The notes: generated by a model from the letters alone, not told the origin. A DNA stretch of 64,000 nt from Bacteroidales bacterium (GCA_014800685.1 JAAVFQ010000008.1:62001-126000); one strand, 5' to 3'. Counted from the first letter of the stretch, positions 26,181 through 35,650 are shown. Made by a program: numbers and translations.

Positions 26181-26414
26181 TTTAATAAATCGTTAGGAGG
26201 CGTCTGTCAGTGGCAAATGACCGCTGAAATATCTTCAATGATAACAACCCACCGGAAAGATAGTTCTGAGAGGTATTTTTTTAAGAACCTAATACTTGTT
26301 TATATCTCTATTAATCAATAATTTGGATATATACATACTTACTTTTCGGCCATCGGGTTGCCTCCTGTCTGTTTATTGGAAAATAATATTACGGATTTTT
26401 TTCTTTAATTTTTC
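26181..26414. other. Intergenic stretch without a recognised gene
   Basis: AT-rich gap between the divergent hydrolase and citrate genes. I see one near-miss -7 box for the hydrolase (TATCTTTC on the minus strand near 26262-26255) with no matching -33, and CATACTTACTT (near 26332) resembling part of the dispersed-element end. Nothing else is supportable. Confidence 0.4.
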
Positions 26415-26445
26415 TTTGCTGTGTGAGAAATTCATTGTATCTTTG
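26415..26445 (+). promoter_or_regulatory. Promoter for the citrate lyase cluster
   Basis: TTTG (26415-26418) and TATCTTTG (26438-26445) are spaced by 19 bases, predicting a leader of about 130 bases before citD. Confidence 0.82.
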
Positions 26446-26484
26446 TGGCGTTAAGCAATCGGAATGTAAAGACATCTCCGGGCC

Positions 26485-26508
26485 GGCGGACTAAAATCAT
26501 CGTCCGCC
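26485..26508 (+). promoter_or_regulatory. Leader hairpin upstream of citD
   Basis: A perfect 7-bp stem GGCGGAC/GTCCGCC with a 10-base loop lies in the predicted citD leader. No T-run follows, so it is more likely an RNA structural or stability element than a terminator. Confidence 0.45.
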
Positions 26509-26529
26509 AAGGACTTACCCAAAGCAAAA

Positions 26530-26570
26530 TAAGTAAGTGAGAAAATTAATGTGCATATAAAACTTACTCA
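26530..26570 (+). repeat. Dispersed element, short copy in the citD leader
   Basis: It begins AAGTAAGTGAGAAAATTAATG, the left end of the element, and ends AAAACTTACTC 12 bases before the citD start. The core and most of the right end are missing. Confidence 0.65.
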
Positions 26571-26582
26571 TAAACTATATTC

Positions 26583-26864
26583 ATGGAACTCAAAACCGCT
26601 CATGCCGGAACTCTCGAATCCGGCGACATCCTCATTCAGATCTTCCCTGCTGAAAAGCCGGGCCTCGAGATCGCTCTCGACAGCACGGTAGCTTATCAGT
26701 TTGGCGACCAGATTAAGAAGGTGATAGCCGAGACCGCCAAGGAGCTCGGACTCGAAAATGCCCGCATTTCCGCCACCGATAAGGGAGCTCTTGACTGCAC
26801 AGTCCGCGCAAGAACCACTGCAGCCGTGGTGCGCGCCACAGGTAAAGATGTTTGGGCTGATTAA
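26583..26864 (+). CDS. citD: Citrate lyase acyl carrier protein (gamma subunit)
   Basis: This is the small subunit that carries the phosphoribosyl-dephospho-CoA thiol group cycling between acetyl and citryl forms. It is 93 residues, the usual size, with the attachment-site block HAGTLESGDILIQ (Ser13). It opens the citD-citE-citF-citX-citCG cluster behind its own promoter and leader and needs CitX/CitG for its cofactor and CitC for acetylation. Confidence 0.95.
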   Translation: MELKTAHAGTLESGDILIQIFPAEKPGLEIALDSTVAYQFGDQIKKVIAETAKELGLENARISATDKGALDCTVRARTTAAVVRATGKDVWAD

Positions 26865-26891
26865 ATCCGTCTTAAATAACTATCCCCTACC

Positions 26892-27779
26892 ATGCAAAGA
26901 CTTAGAAGAACTATGATGTTTGTGCCGGGCAATAATCCCGGCATGATGGCTGATGCCCATATATATGGTCCCGACTCTATCATGCTCGACCTCGAAGATT
27001 CGGTCACTATGACTGAGAAGGACACCGCTCGCCTCCTCGTATACAACGCTCTTAAAACCATTGACTACGGCGACACTGAAATGGTGGTGCGCATCAATCC
27101 GCTCAACACTCCTTACGGCAAGAAAGACATCGAAGCCGTAGTGAAGGCCGGTGTGGACGTTATCCGCATGCCCAAGACAGAGACCGCCGAAGAGGTCAGA
27201 GAAGTGGAACGCGAAATCGAGCGCGTGGAGAAAGAGATAGGATGTCTCGGCCGCACTAAGATAATGGCCGCCATCGAGAGCACTCTCGGCGTAGTAAATG
27301 CCTACGACATCGCCACCGCCTCCCCCAGAATGATGGGTATCGCTCTCGGAGCAGAAGACTATTGCGCCAACCTCAAGGCTCAGCGCACCAAAGGTGGCGA
27401 AGAGCTTCGTCTCGCCAGAGAGACTATCGTGGTGGCTGCTCGTGCTGCCGGAATTGATGCGCTCGACACTGTCTTCTCCAACCTCAATGATATGGAGACA
27501 TTCCGCAATGAAGTGGAATACATCAAGTCTCTCGGCTTCGATGGAAAATCCATCATCAATCCCCGACAGATTGAAGTAGTCAACGAAATCTTCGCCCCCA
27601 AAGAGAAAGAAATAGAGAAAGCCCGCGCTATCGTGGCAGCCATCAAGGAGGCCGAGAAGAAGGGCTCCGGAGTCATTGCGCTCAACGGCAAAATGATCGA
27701 CCGCCCCGTTGTGATCCGCGCTCAGAGAACCATTGACCTGGCCGTTGCGTCCGGCATCCTTTCACCCGAAGAAATCTAA
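26892..27779 (+). CDS. citE: Citrate lyase beta subunit (citryl-ACP lyase)
   Basis: CitE cleaves citryl-ACP to oxaloacetate and acetyl-ACP. The 295-residue TIM-barrel protein shows MMFVPGNNPGMMADAHIYG, the metal-binding aspartate and glutamate in IMLDLEDSV, an arginine in VVRINPLNTPYG, and AAIESTLGVVNA. The start is well supported, 27 bases after citD, and the stop is 4 bases before citF. Confidence 0.96.
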   Translation: MQRLRRTMMFVPGNNPGMMADAHIYGPDSIMLDLEDSVTMTEKDTARLLVYNALKTIDYGDTEMVVRINPLNTPYGKKDIEAVVKAGVDVIRMPKTETAEEVREVEREIERVEKEIGCLGRTKIMAAIESTLGVVNAYDIATASPRMMGIALGAEDYCANLKAQRTKGGEELRLARETIVVAARAAGIDALDTVFSNLNDMETFRNEVEYIKSLGFDGKSIINPRQIEVVNEIFAPKEKEIEKARAIVAAIKEAEKKGSGVIALNGKMIDRPVVIRAQRTIDLAVASGILSPEEI

Positions 27780-27783
27780 TACG

Positions 27784-29319
27784 ATGAACAGCATTAAAGA
27801 AAGAACTCAAGACATCCGGGAAGCCGCAAACCACCTCGGCAAGGAGGTCTTCACTGATAATATATCTAAAAAGACCGAACAGCGCCTCGAGCTCCAGAAG
27901 GTTTCGCCCAAGCTCGCTACCCTCGAAGAGGCTATTCGTAAGTCCGGACTTAAGGATGGCATGACCATCTCCTTCCACCATCACTTCCGCGGTGGCGACA
28001 AGGTAGTCAATCTCGTCGTGGATAAACTCGCAGAAATGGGATTCAAGAACCTGCATCTCGCAGCCTCTTCTCTTTCTGACGTCCACGCGCCCCTTATCGA
28101 ACATATCCGTAACGGCGTCATTACCAAGATTTCCACCTCAGGCCTACGCGGCGAACTCGCCCGTGAGATTTCCATGGGACTCATGGAAGAGCCCGTAGTT
28201 TTCCGCAGCCACGGAGGTCGCGGTTCAGCTATCGCCAACGGAGACCTGCACATTGACGTCGCCTTCCTCGGAGCCTCATCCTCCGACCCTCTCGGAAACG
28301 CTTGCGGCTATTCCCGCTCCGAAAATCCCAAGTCTATCTGCGGCTCTCTCGGCTACGCTCTTCCCGATGCCCAGTATGCCGACAAGGTGGTCATTCTCAC
28401 TGACGACCTCGTGGCTTATCCGAATACTCCCAACTCTATCTCCGAACGCGACGTAGACTTCGTGGTAGAAGTGGAATCCGTAGGCGATTCTTCAAAAATC
28501 GCGTCCGGAGCCATCCGCGACACCAAGAATCCCCGCGACATCCTTCTCGCTCAGCAGGCGGCTAAGGTTATCATCAATTCCGGATATTTCAATGACGGCT
28601 TCTCCATCCAGACCGGTTCCGGCGGCGCCTCGCTCGCAGCCGTGAAGTTCATCCGGGAATCTATGATAGAGAAAGGCATCAAGGCCTCTTACGCTCTCGG
28701 AGGAATCACCGCTCACATGGTGAAACTCCACGAAGAGGGTCTCATTGACCGTCTCATCGACGTACAGAGCTTCGACAAAGTCGCTGCAGAGTCGCTGAAG
28801 AACGACCCCATGCACAAAGAGGTCTCTTCATGCGAATACGCAAGTGCCGATGAGCCCGGCTCAGCCGTTCACTACCTTGACATCGTCATTCTTTCTGCTC
28901 TTGAAGCTGACGTCAACTTCAATGTCAATGTCCTCGTGGGAAGCGACGGCATCATCCGTGGAGCCATTGGCGGCCACCCCGACACTGCCGCTGACTCCGC
29001 ACTCTCCATCATCGTCTGCCCGCTGCTTCGCGGACGCATCCCCTGCATCGTGGATGAGGTGACCACCCTTATCACTCCGGGCTCTACGGTGGATGTCATA
29101 GTCACCGAGTATGGCATTGCTGTCAATCCCCGTCGCCCTGAGCTCGCCGAGCGTCTCAAAGCTGCCGGGCTGCGCGTAGTTGACATCAAGGAGCTCCGCG
29201 ACAAGGCCCTCTCTATTATCGGAACGCCCGCACAGCTCCCCTTCGGAGACAAGACTGTCGGAATCGTCATGAATCGTGACGGCTCCGTGCAGGATGTCAT
29301 CAAGAACATCGCCGAGTAA
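27784..29319 (+). CDS. citF: Citrate lyase alpha subunit (acetyl-ACP:citrate ACP-transferase)
   Basis: CitF exchanges acetate on the carrier protein for citrate, making citryl-ACP. I place the start at 27784 (MNSIKERTQDIREAANH), because the track start lies inside citE. The 511-residue product has the family blocks MTISFHHHFRGGDKVVNLV, FRSHGGRG, QTGSGGASLAAV and GAIGGHPDTAADSAL. It is in a tight operon with citE and citX. Confidence 0.96.
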   Translation: MNSIKERTQDIREAANHLGKEVFTDNISKKTEQRLELQKVSPKLATLEEAIRKSGLKDGMTISFHHHFRGGDKVVNLVVDKLAEMGFKNLHLAASSLSDVHAPLIEHIRNGVITKISTSGLRGELAREISMGLMEEPVVFRSHGGRGSAIANGDLHIDVAFLGASSSDPLGNACGYSRSENPKSICGSLGYALPDAQYADKVVILTDDLVAYPNTPNSISERDVDFVVEVESVGDSSKIASGAIRDTKNPRDILLAQQAAKVIINSGYFNDGFSIQTGSGGASLAAVKFIRESMIEKGIKASYALGGITAHMVKLHEEGLIDRLIDVQSFDKVAAESLKNDPMHKEVSSCEYASADEPGSAVHYLDIVILSALEADVNFNVNVLVGSDGIIRGAIGGHPDTAADSALSIIVCPLLRGRIPCIVDEVTTLITPGSTVDVIVTEYGIAVNPRRPELAERLKAAGLRVVDIKELRDKALSIIGTPAQLPFGDKTVGIVMNRDGSVQDVIKNIAE

Positions 29320-29322
29320 AAA

Positions 29323-29862
29323 ATGAACGTCAACATGGCCCCTACACTGGCAGAGGTTCTTGCCGCCCGCGATAATCGGGCGGCAAGACACGCTCTGCTG
29401 TCAGCGCGCTCTGCAGAGGATGTCACTCTCGTAGCGCTCACTATCGTGACTCCGGGGCCCGTGAAACGTTCTTATCGGAGCGTTGCGGCCGGCAACGCCG
29501 CCTGCATTGCTCTGACAGCCGTCTTCGCTCATAATATTCTTGAGTCGGAGATTTTTGACCTCCCTACAGGCTTTGAGGCCGATTTTCTCATTTCTCTCCC
29601 GGCAGCGGAAGTAAAACGCAAAGCTATGGAGATAGAAGAAAGACATCCTTTAGGACGCCTTTTCGACATCGACATTATCTCGGCAAACGGCACACCGCTC
29701 TCCCGCAAGGATGCCGGACTCCCCGAACGCCGCTGTCTGCTCTGCGACTCTCCGGCAAGGCTCTGCATGAGAGCCGGCAGGCACTCCCGCGATGAAATAG
29801 CGGGATACGTGGCAGGACTTATAGACTCTTATCTTCACTCTTCATCACAAACCCTGAGATGA
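29323..29862 (+). CDS. citX: Apo-citrate lyase phosphoribosyl-dephospho-CoA transferase
   Basis: CitX attaches the prosthetic group made by CitG to the serine of CitD. The 179-residue protein has the family signatures GRLFDIDIIS (with the metal-type acidic residues) and RRCLLCDSPARLCMRAGRHS. The gene starts 3 bases after citF, and its stop overlaps the next start as ATGA, so translation is probably coupled. Confidence 0.9.
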   Translation: MNVNMAPTLAEVLAARDNRAARHALLSARSAEDVTLVALTIVTPGPVKRSYRSVAAGNAACIALTAVFAHNILESEIFDLPTGFEADFLISLPAAEVKRKAMEIEERHPLGRLFDIDIISANGTPLSRKDAGLPERRCLLCDSPARLCMRAGRHSRDEIAGYVAGLIDSYLHSSSQTLR

Positions 29863-31649
29863 TTCAGATGCCCGAACTCCGCGAAATACCGTTATCTTCG
29901 GGGTGGTTTCGCCGAAAGGCTGCCGACTTCCTCGAAGCCAGGGGACTCGCCCTCGACGCTAACCTCGACACTCTCTTCGGCCTTTACGACGCAGAGGATC
30001 GTCTATGCGGCTGCGCCGGACGTGACGGCAACGTCATCAAATGCGTGGCTGTGGATGAATCTCTGAGAGGCATGAACGCTACTTCTCTGCTCATCTCTCC
30101 ACTGATTAATGAAATTCTTGAAGATGGTGAGTCTGATGTCCTTGTCTTCACCAAGCCTGAAAACAGAGCCATCTTCGAAAGCATGGGATTCCACCTCGTG
30201 GGAGAGGCACCGGTCGCCATCATGATGGAGAGTGATCCTGAAGGGATAGCATCTCACTGTCGTCGTCTCTCAGCACTCACCGCCGGCAAGCCCGGACCCG
30301 TAGGCGTCATTCTCCTCAATGCCAATCCCCTCACCCGCGGACATGAATATCTGATTCGCCGCGCTGCCGACTCCTGCGCCACTCTGGTGCTTATCCCTCT
30401 TGCGGCCAACAAGAATTCCAAATTCTCTGAAGAGGCTCGCACGGAAGCCCTAAGAAGGCTGACGGAGTCTATACCTTCGGCCATTCTCGCCCCTGCAAGC
30501 CCTTACTCCATCTCCGCCGCCACTTTCCCCTCCTACTTCATAAAGGACCCTTCGGAAGCGGCACGCAATCAGATGGTTCTCGAACTGAACATTTTCACTA
30601 ACCACCTCGCTCCGGCCATCGGTGCGAAAGTAAGATTTGTCGGCACTGAACCCTCCGACGCCCTTACTTCACAATATAATGCCCTCATGAAAGAGACACT
30701 CCCAAAACATGGCATTACGGTCGATGAAATAGACCGTCTTTGCGACAAACATGGCCAGCCCTACTCAGCCTCCCGTGTGCGTCAGGCCATAGATGAAGAG
30801 AGGCTGGGCGATGCCCTTCAGATGATAGCCCCGGAAGCTGTCCCGGCCCTCCTGGCCGAAGCTGCTTCGCAGGCGCTGCTGACTGAGCTTGACCTGACTC
30901 CGAAGCCCGGTCTTGTAGACCGCGGCAACTCCGGCCCTCATAAGGATATGACTCCTTTTATGATGGAAAAAAGCATACGCACGCTCACTCCCTATTTCCG
31001 CAGAATGGCTGACGTCACTTTCTTCAACCCTCAGCCTACCGCTGCAGAGCTCGTTGCCATTGGCAATGAGGCCGAAAAGGATATGCTCTCCGTCTCCGGA
31101 GGAGTCAATACACATCGGGGCGCCCTCTTCTCACTCGGCATCGCGGTAGCCGCCGCTGCCCGCCTGATAGCTAAGCGCGTGCTGCTCAACGACATGAATC
31201 TTCGAGCCGAAATCGCGGTCATTGCGGAAGCCCTCCCAGCATCAAAGGGAGAAGTCAGAGAAAGCAACGGCCAGGAGGTGATAAGGAAATATCACATCAA
31301 GGGGGCTCACAAGAATGCCTGTGAAGCCTATCCTCAGCTCTTTGACGAATGGCTCCCTGAATATACCCGCATGAGACGCGAAGGCATCTCTCACCCTCTT
31401 CACCGTCTGCTTCTGCTCATCATCGCATCGCTTGAAGACTCCAACGCGTATCACCGCGCAGGCAGCGAAGGAGCCGACTTCGCTCACAAAGCTGCACGCG
31501 AATGTCTGGACAACTTCTCGGAAGAGAATCTCGAACGCCTCGACCGTGAATTTACCCAACGCAACATCTCCGCCGGAGGAGCGGCCGATATGCTCGCCCT
31601 CACCATTTTTATCTACTCTCTGCTCAATGCCCCTTCTCAACCCGAATAA
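29859..31649 (+). CDS. citC/citG: CitC-CitG fusion: citrate lyase ligase plus triphosphoribosyl-dephospho-CoA synthase
   Basis: A 596-residue bifunctional protein. Residues about 1-120 form a GNAT-like domain (LRGMNATSLLISPLI). About 140-330 is the CitC nucleotidyltransferase-like ligase (NPLTRGHEYLI and SASRVRQAI) that acetylates the carrier thiol with ATP. About 335-590 is CitG (LTPKPGLVDRGNSGPHKDM, SGGVNTHRGALFSLGI), which joins dephospho-CoA to ATP-derived ribose. CitX-CitG fusions are known in other bacteria; here CitG is instead fused to CitC. This completes cofactor synthesis and activation within the operon. Confidence 0.92.
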   Translation: MIQMPELREIPLSSGWFRRKAADFLEARGLALDANLDTLFGLYDAEDRLCGCAGRDGNVIKCVAVDESLRGMNATSLLISPLINEILEDGESDVLVFTKPENRAIFESMGFHLVGEAPVAIMMESDPEGIASHCRRLSALTAGKPGPVGVILLNANPLTRGHEYLIRRAADSCATLVLIPLAANKNSKFSEEARTEALRRLTESIPSAILAPASPYSISAATFPSYFIKDPSEAARNQMVLELNIFTNHLAPAIGAKVRFVGTEPSDALTSQYNALMKETLPKHGITVDEIDRLCDKHGQPYSASRVRQAIDEERLGDALQMIAPEAVPALLAEAASQALLTELDLTPKPGLVDRGNSGPHKDMTPFMMEKSIRTLTPYFRRMADVTFFNPQPTAAELVAIGNEAEKDMLSVSGGVNTHRGALFSLGIAVAAAARLIAKRVLLNDMNLRAEIAVIAEALPASKGEVRESNGQEVIRKYHIKGAHKNACEAYPQLFDEWLPEYTRMRREGISHPLHRLLLLIIASLEDSNAYHRAGSEGADFAHKAARECLDNFSEENLERLDREFTQRNISAGGAADMLALTIFIYSLLNAPSQPE

Positions 31650-31710
31650 GAAGAGAGCATAGCAGTATCTTTCATTTCAAGAAGTTTCTTTAAAAATTAT
31701 ACCATACAAC

Positions 31711-33960
31711 ATGATTGAACTCATCGACAAAGGTGTCTATCTCCTCAACGGCAAAGACTTCGCTGCCGCCGACACCCCCAACCTTCCCTCTCCCAAAGAG
31801 GCTCGTGAAAATACTATCGCCTATGGCATCCTGCGTGCCCATGACGTAGACGGCGATAAAGGCGACAAGATGCGCATCCGCTTCGATGCTATGATGAGCC
31901 ACGACATCACTTATGTCGGCATCATCCAGACTGCTCGAGCTTCCGGCCTCGAAAAATTCCCCCTCCCTTACGCAATGACCAACTGCCACAACTCGCTCTG
32001 TGCTGTCGGCGGTACCATAAATGAGGATGACCATGTCTTCGGCCTCTCAGCTGCCAAGAAATATGGTGGCATCTATGTGCCCGCTAATCAGGCCGTAATC
32101 CACCAGTATGCTCGCGAAGCTATGGTGAAATGCGGCAACATGATTCTCGGCTCAGACTCCCACACCCGCTACGGCTCTCTCGGCACCATGGGCGTTGGAG
32201 AAGGTGGCGGCGAGCTCGTGAAGCAGCTCCTCCGCAACACTTGGGACATCAATGCTCCCGAAGTGGTGCTCGTATGGCTTGAGGGTGAGCCCCGCAAGGG
32301 TATCGGCCCCCACGATGTAGCTATCTCTCTCGTTAAAGCCGTTTTCGACAATGGCTTCGTGAAAAACAAAGTGCTTGAATTTGCCGGCCCCGGCGTGAAG
32401 CATCTTCCCATCGACTTCCGTAACGGCATCGACATCATGACCACCGAGACCACCTGTCTCAGCTCTATTTGGGTCACTGACGATGAAGTGAAGCATCATT
32501 ATGAAATCCACGGACGCCCCGAAGACTATAAGGAGCTCAAGCCCGGAGACGTAGCATACTATGACGGTGTCATCAAGATCGACCTCTCCAAGCAGGAGTC
32601 TATGATTGCGCTCCCCTTCCATCCCTCTAACGCCTATTCCATCCATGAGCTTCAGGCTGACCCCGAACGCATCATGCGCGAAGTGGAAGAGGATGCTCGC
32701 AAGCGCTTCGGCGAAAAGATCGACATTGACCTCGTAGGTAAGGTGAAAGACGGCAAAGTGCTCGCCGACCAGGGTATCATCGCAGGCTGCTCCGGCGGTA
32801 CTTATGACAACCTCTCGGCTGCCGCCGCTATCCTGAAAGACCAGACCGTAGGCAACGACTATTTCACTATCTCCGCTTATCCCCAGTCAGTGCCCGTATA
32901 TATGGCCACTACCCGCAACGGCATTGCAGAAGAGCTTCTTGAAGCCGGCGTAGTGATTAAGCCTGCATTCTGCGGCCCCTGCTTCGGTGCCGGCGACGTG
33001 CCCGCCAACAACGGCCTCTCCATCCGCCACACTACCCGCAACTTCCCCAACCGCGAAGGTTCTAAGCCCGGTCAGGGTCAGCTCTCCCTCGTAGCTCTCA
33101 TGGACGCACGCTCCATCGCCGCCACAGCAGCCAATGGTGGTGTCATCACGGCTGCTACCGATGTGGAATACAATGACGAGCACGCTCCCTACGATTTCGA
33201 CCGCAAGATATATGACCGCCGCGTCTACAATGGCTTCGGCAAGGAGGATATCAGCCAGGAACTCCGCTATGGTCCCAACATCAAGGACTGGCCCAAAATG
33301 TATCCTATGAGCGAGAATATGCTTCTCGAACTCGCTGCCGTCATCCATGACCCCGTCACCACTACCGACGAGCTCATCCCCTCAGGAGAAACCTCTTCCT
33401 ACCGCTCCAACCCGCTGAAGCTCTCTGAGTTCGCACTGTCACGCCGCGTGCCTGAATACGTAGGTCTGAGCAAGCGCATTCAGAAAGAAGACCTTGAGCG
33501 CCGCGAAGGCAAGACTCCCGCCAACGTAGAGAAAGTGCTTAATGAAGTAGGAGCTTCTGCTGCCGACACTTCTCTCGGCTCTTGCGTCTTCGCTAACCGT
33601 CCCGGCGACGGCTCAGCTCGCGAGCAGGCCGCTTCATGCCAGAAAGTACTCGGAGGCGATGCCAACATCTGCTACGAATATGCCACCAAGCGCTATCGCT
33701 CAAATTGTATCAACTGGGGTATCGTGCCCTTCACCATCGACAAGGATGTGAAGTTTGATTATGAGGCTGGCGACTTCGTATTTGTGCCCGGCATCCGTAA
33801 GGCTATGCTCGAAGGCAAGGAGGAAATCATGGCTAAGGTAGTCACTAAGGACGGCATCACCGACCTCAAGCTCTACTTCAAGAACCTCACTCCCACTGAG
33901 CGCCAGATTCTCGCTGACGGCTGCCTGATGAACTATTACGCTAACCAGAACGCGAAATAA
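31711..33960 (+). CDS. acnA: Aconitate hydratase, mitochondrial-type
   Basis: A 749-residue [4Fe-4S] enzyme interconverting citrate and isocitrate. Cluster cysteines appear in GCSGGTY (near 359) and CGPCFGAGD (near 420). The substrate-binding arginines lie in RNFPNREGSKPGQGQ, and SDSHTRYGSLG is the usual histidine/serine block. Mitochondrial-type aconitases are known in Bacteroides. Here the gene lies 61 bases after the citrate lyase operon, so the product can pull citrate towards isocitrate or return it to the lyase. Confidence 0.96.
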   Translation: MIELIDKGVYLLNGKDFAAADTPNLPSPKEARENTIAYGILRAHDVDGDKGDKMRIRFDAMMSHDITYVGIIQTARASGLEKFPLPYAMTNCHNSLCAVGGTINEDDHVFGLSAAKKYGGIYVPANQAVIHQYAREAMVKCGNMILGSDSHTRYGSLGTMGVGEGGGELVKQLLRNTWDINAPEVVLVWLEGEPRKGIGPHDVAISLVKAVFDNGFVKNKVLEFAGPGVKHLPIDFRNGIDIMTTETTCLSSIWVTDDEVKHHYEIHGRPEDYKELKPGDVAYYDGVIKIDLSKQESMIALPFHPSNAYSIHELQADPERIMREVEEDARKRFGEKIDIDLVGKVKDGKVLADQGIIAGCSGGTYDNLSAAAAILKDQTVGNDYFTISAYPQSVPVYMATTRNGIAEELLEAGVVIKPAFCGPCFGAGDVPANNGLSIRHTTRNFPNREGSKPGQGQLSLVALMDARSIAATAANGGVITAATDVEYNDEHAPYDFDRKIYDRRVYNGFGKEDISQELRYGPNIKDWPKMYPMSENMLLELAAVIHDPVTTTDELIPSGETSSYRSNPLKLSEFALSRRVPEYVGLSKRIQKEDLERREGKTPANVEKVLNEVGASAADTSLGSCVFANRPGDGSAREQAASCQKVLGGDANICYEYATKRYRSNCINWGIVPFTIDKDVKFDYEAGDFVFVPGIRKAMLEGKEEIMAKVVTKDGITDLKLYFKNLTPTERQILADGCLMNYYANQNAK

Positions 33961-34078
33961 GACACCCCCGATTCTGTCTGCCCTCCTCTCTCATGGGGAG
34001 CGCGGACAGAAGCGGACGTTCACCGCTCTTTTAAAGCAACCATACTCTTAAACCAATCATAATTAACTCCATACAGAA

Positions 34079-35287
34079 ATGGAAAAAATCAAAATGACCA
34101 CTCCCATCGTGGAGATGGACGGCGATGAAATGACCCGTATCCTCTGGAAGATGATTAAAGATGAACTCATCCTCCCCTTCGTAGACCTCAAGACGGAATA
34201 TTTCGACCTTGGCCTGCCCGAGCGCGACAAGACCGATGACAAAATCACTATTGAGGCTGCCGAGGCCACCAAGAAATATGGTGTGGCCGTGAAGTGCGCT
34301 ACTATCACTCCCAATGCGCAGCGAATGACAGAATACAACCTTCACCAGATGTGGAAATCGCCCAACGGCACTATCCGCTCTATCCTCGACGGCACCGTAT
34401 TCCGCACTCCCATCACTCTTGATTCTATCCACCCCGCAGTCCGCAACTGGAAAAAGCCTATCACCATAGCGCGTCACGCTTATGGCGACGTCTACAAGTC
34501 TGTAGAGATCCGCGCTGAGGAAGAGGGCGTGGCTAAGCTCGTCTTCGAAGGCAAAAACGGCCAGAAGGAAGAGGTGGTGATCCACGAATTCAAAGGCCCC
34601 GGAGTGCTTCAGGGTATGCACAACACCGACAAGTCGATACGCTCTTTCGCTCACAGCTGCTTCAAGTTCGCTATCGACACCAAGCAGGACCTCTGGTTCT
34701 CTACTAAAGACACCATCTCCAAGAAATATGACGCACGTTTCCGCGAAATCTTCGATGAGGTTTTCGAGGAATACAAGTCTGACTTCGAGCGTCTCGGCCT
34801 TGAATATTTCTACACTCTGATTGACGACGCTGTAGCTCGCGTGATTCGCAGCAACGGCGGCTTCATCTGGGCTTGCAAGAACTACGACGGCGACGTGATG
34901 AGCGATATGGTCTCTACAGCTTTCGGCTCTCTGGCAATGATGACCTCAGTGCTCGTTTCTCCCGATGGCAAATATGAGTATGAGGCGGCTCACGGCACTG
35001 TCACCCGCCACTACTACAAGCACCTTAAAGGAGAAGAGACTTCCACCAACCCCATGGCGACTATCTTCGCTTGGAGCGGCGCGCTCCGTAAGCGTGGCGA
35101 ACTTGACGGTCTCCCCGAACTCGTAAACTTCGGCAATCAGCTGGAAGACGCTTGCTTCGACACTCTGAACGCCGGCATCGTCACTAAAGACCTTGTCAAC
35201 CTAATGGAGGGAATCACTCCCACAGCTGTTAACTCCGAACAGTTCCTCAAGGCTATTCGCGAAAATCTCGAAAAGCGTCTCGCCTGA
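34079..35287 (+). CDS. icd: NADP-dependent isocitrate dehydrogenase (eukaryote-like subfamily)
   Basis: A 402-residue enzyme oxidising isocitrate to 2-oxoglutarate. It belongs to the homodimeric group close to eukaryotic cytosolic/mitochondrial enzymes: [15 protein letters not shown] at the start, the substrate loop [16 protein letters not shown], the catalytic [12 protein letters not shown] region, the metal aspartates in IDDAVAR and [10 protein letters not shown], and NADP-binding [10 protein letters not shown]. It ends the citrate-to-2-oxoglutarate module and is followed by a terminator. No gltA is adjacent. Confidence 0.95.
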   Translation: MEKIKMTTPIVEMDGDEMTRILWKMIKDELILPFVDLKTEYFDLGLPERDKTDDKITIEAAEATKKYGVAVKCATITPNAQRMTEYNLHQMWKSPNGTIRSILDGTVFRTPITLDSIHPAVRNWKKPITIARHAYGDVYKSVEIRAEEEGVAKLVFEGKNGQKEEVVIHEFKGPGVLQGMHNTDKSIRSFAHSCFKFAIDTKQDLWFSTKDTISKKYDARFREIFDEVFEEYKSDFERLGLEYFYTLIDDAVARVIRSNGGFIWACKNYDGDVMSDMVSTAFGSLAMMTSVLVSPDGKYEYEAAHGTVTRHYYKHLKGEETSTNPMATIFAWSGALRKRGELDGLPELVNFGNQLEDACFDTLNAGIVTKDLVNLMEGITPTAVNSEQFLKAIRENLEKRLA

Positions 35288-35337
35288 CTCTCACCGGTCG
35301 CCCCATACTGACTACGGAGTGACTGAAACATAGTTAC

Positions 35338-35387
35338 GGGTGTGTCGGAGTGATTGTGACTCCGGCACGCCCTACTATCCTTTCTTT
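35338..35387 (+). terminator. Terminator after icd
   Basis: A 14-bp stem allowing G-U pairs (GGGTGTGTCGGAGT with ACTCCGGCACGCCC) and a 7-base loop, followed by a pyrimidine-rich TATCCTTTCTTT tract. Confidence 0.75.
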
Positions 35388-35445
35388 AAAGTAAGTATTC
35401 ACATCTTGACTACTCAAGTTTCGCAAACTCTTAGGACATACATAA

Positions 35446-35516
35446 ATTTATTTTTTTGGATACTTACATATAGTTTAATTTTGAATACTTGCTTAGAACT
35501 TAGAAGTTTCTTAGAT
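35446..35516 (+). repeat. Dispersed element right-end-like sequence carrying a possible promoter
   Basis: ACATATAGTTTAATTTTGAA followed by TACTTGCTTAGAACTT aligns with the element right end. Here it contains TTTG (35455-35458) and TAATTTTG (35476-35483), a promoter-like pair with a short 17-base spacer, upstream of the S24 regulator. The rest of the gap 35388-35527 shows only AAGTAAGTATT near 35391. Confidence 0.5.
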
Positions 35517-35527
35517 TATCATCCATA

Positions 35528-35650
35528 TTGAAACTGGCTGTTTCCATTATTGCAACCTTGTGTAGCGCTGCCATTCTCTTTATCTACAGTCAAGACAGCA
35601 GTTACATTCCATATCTCCTGACCCGCCATTCAAAATCATTTGCTTTATGA
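35528..35650 (+). CDS. Possible 40-aa leader peptide or small membrane protein before the S24 regulator
   Basis: A TTG-initiated ORF encodes MKLAVSIIATLCSAAILFIY, a basic-then-hydrophobic start, and ends by an ATGA overlap with the next gene. It is absent from the ORF track. The rare start codon and lack of homology keep this uncertain. The coupling and hydrophobic profile are the only support. Confidence 0.3.
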   Translation: MKLAVSIIATLCSAAILFIYSQDSSYIPYLLTRHSKSFAL

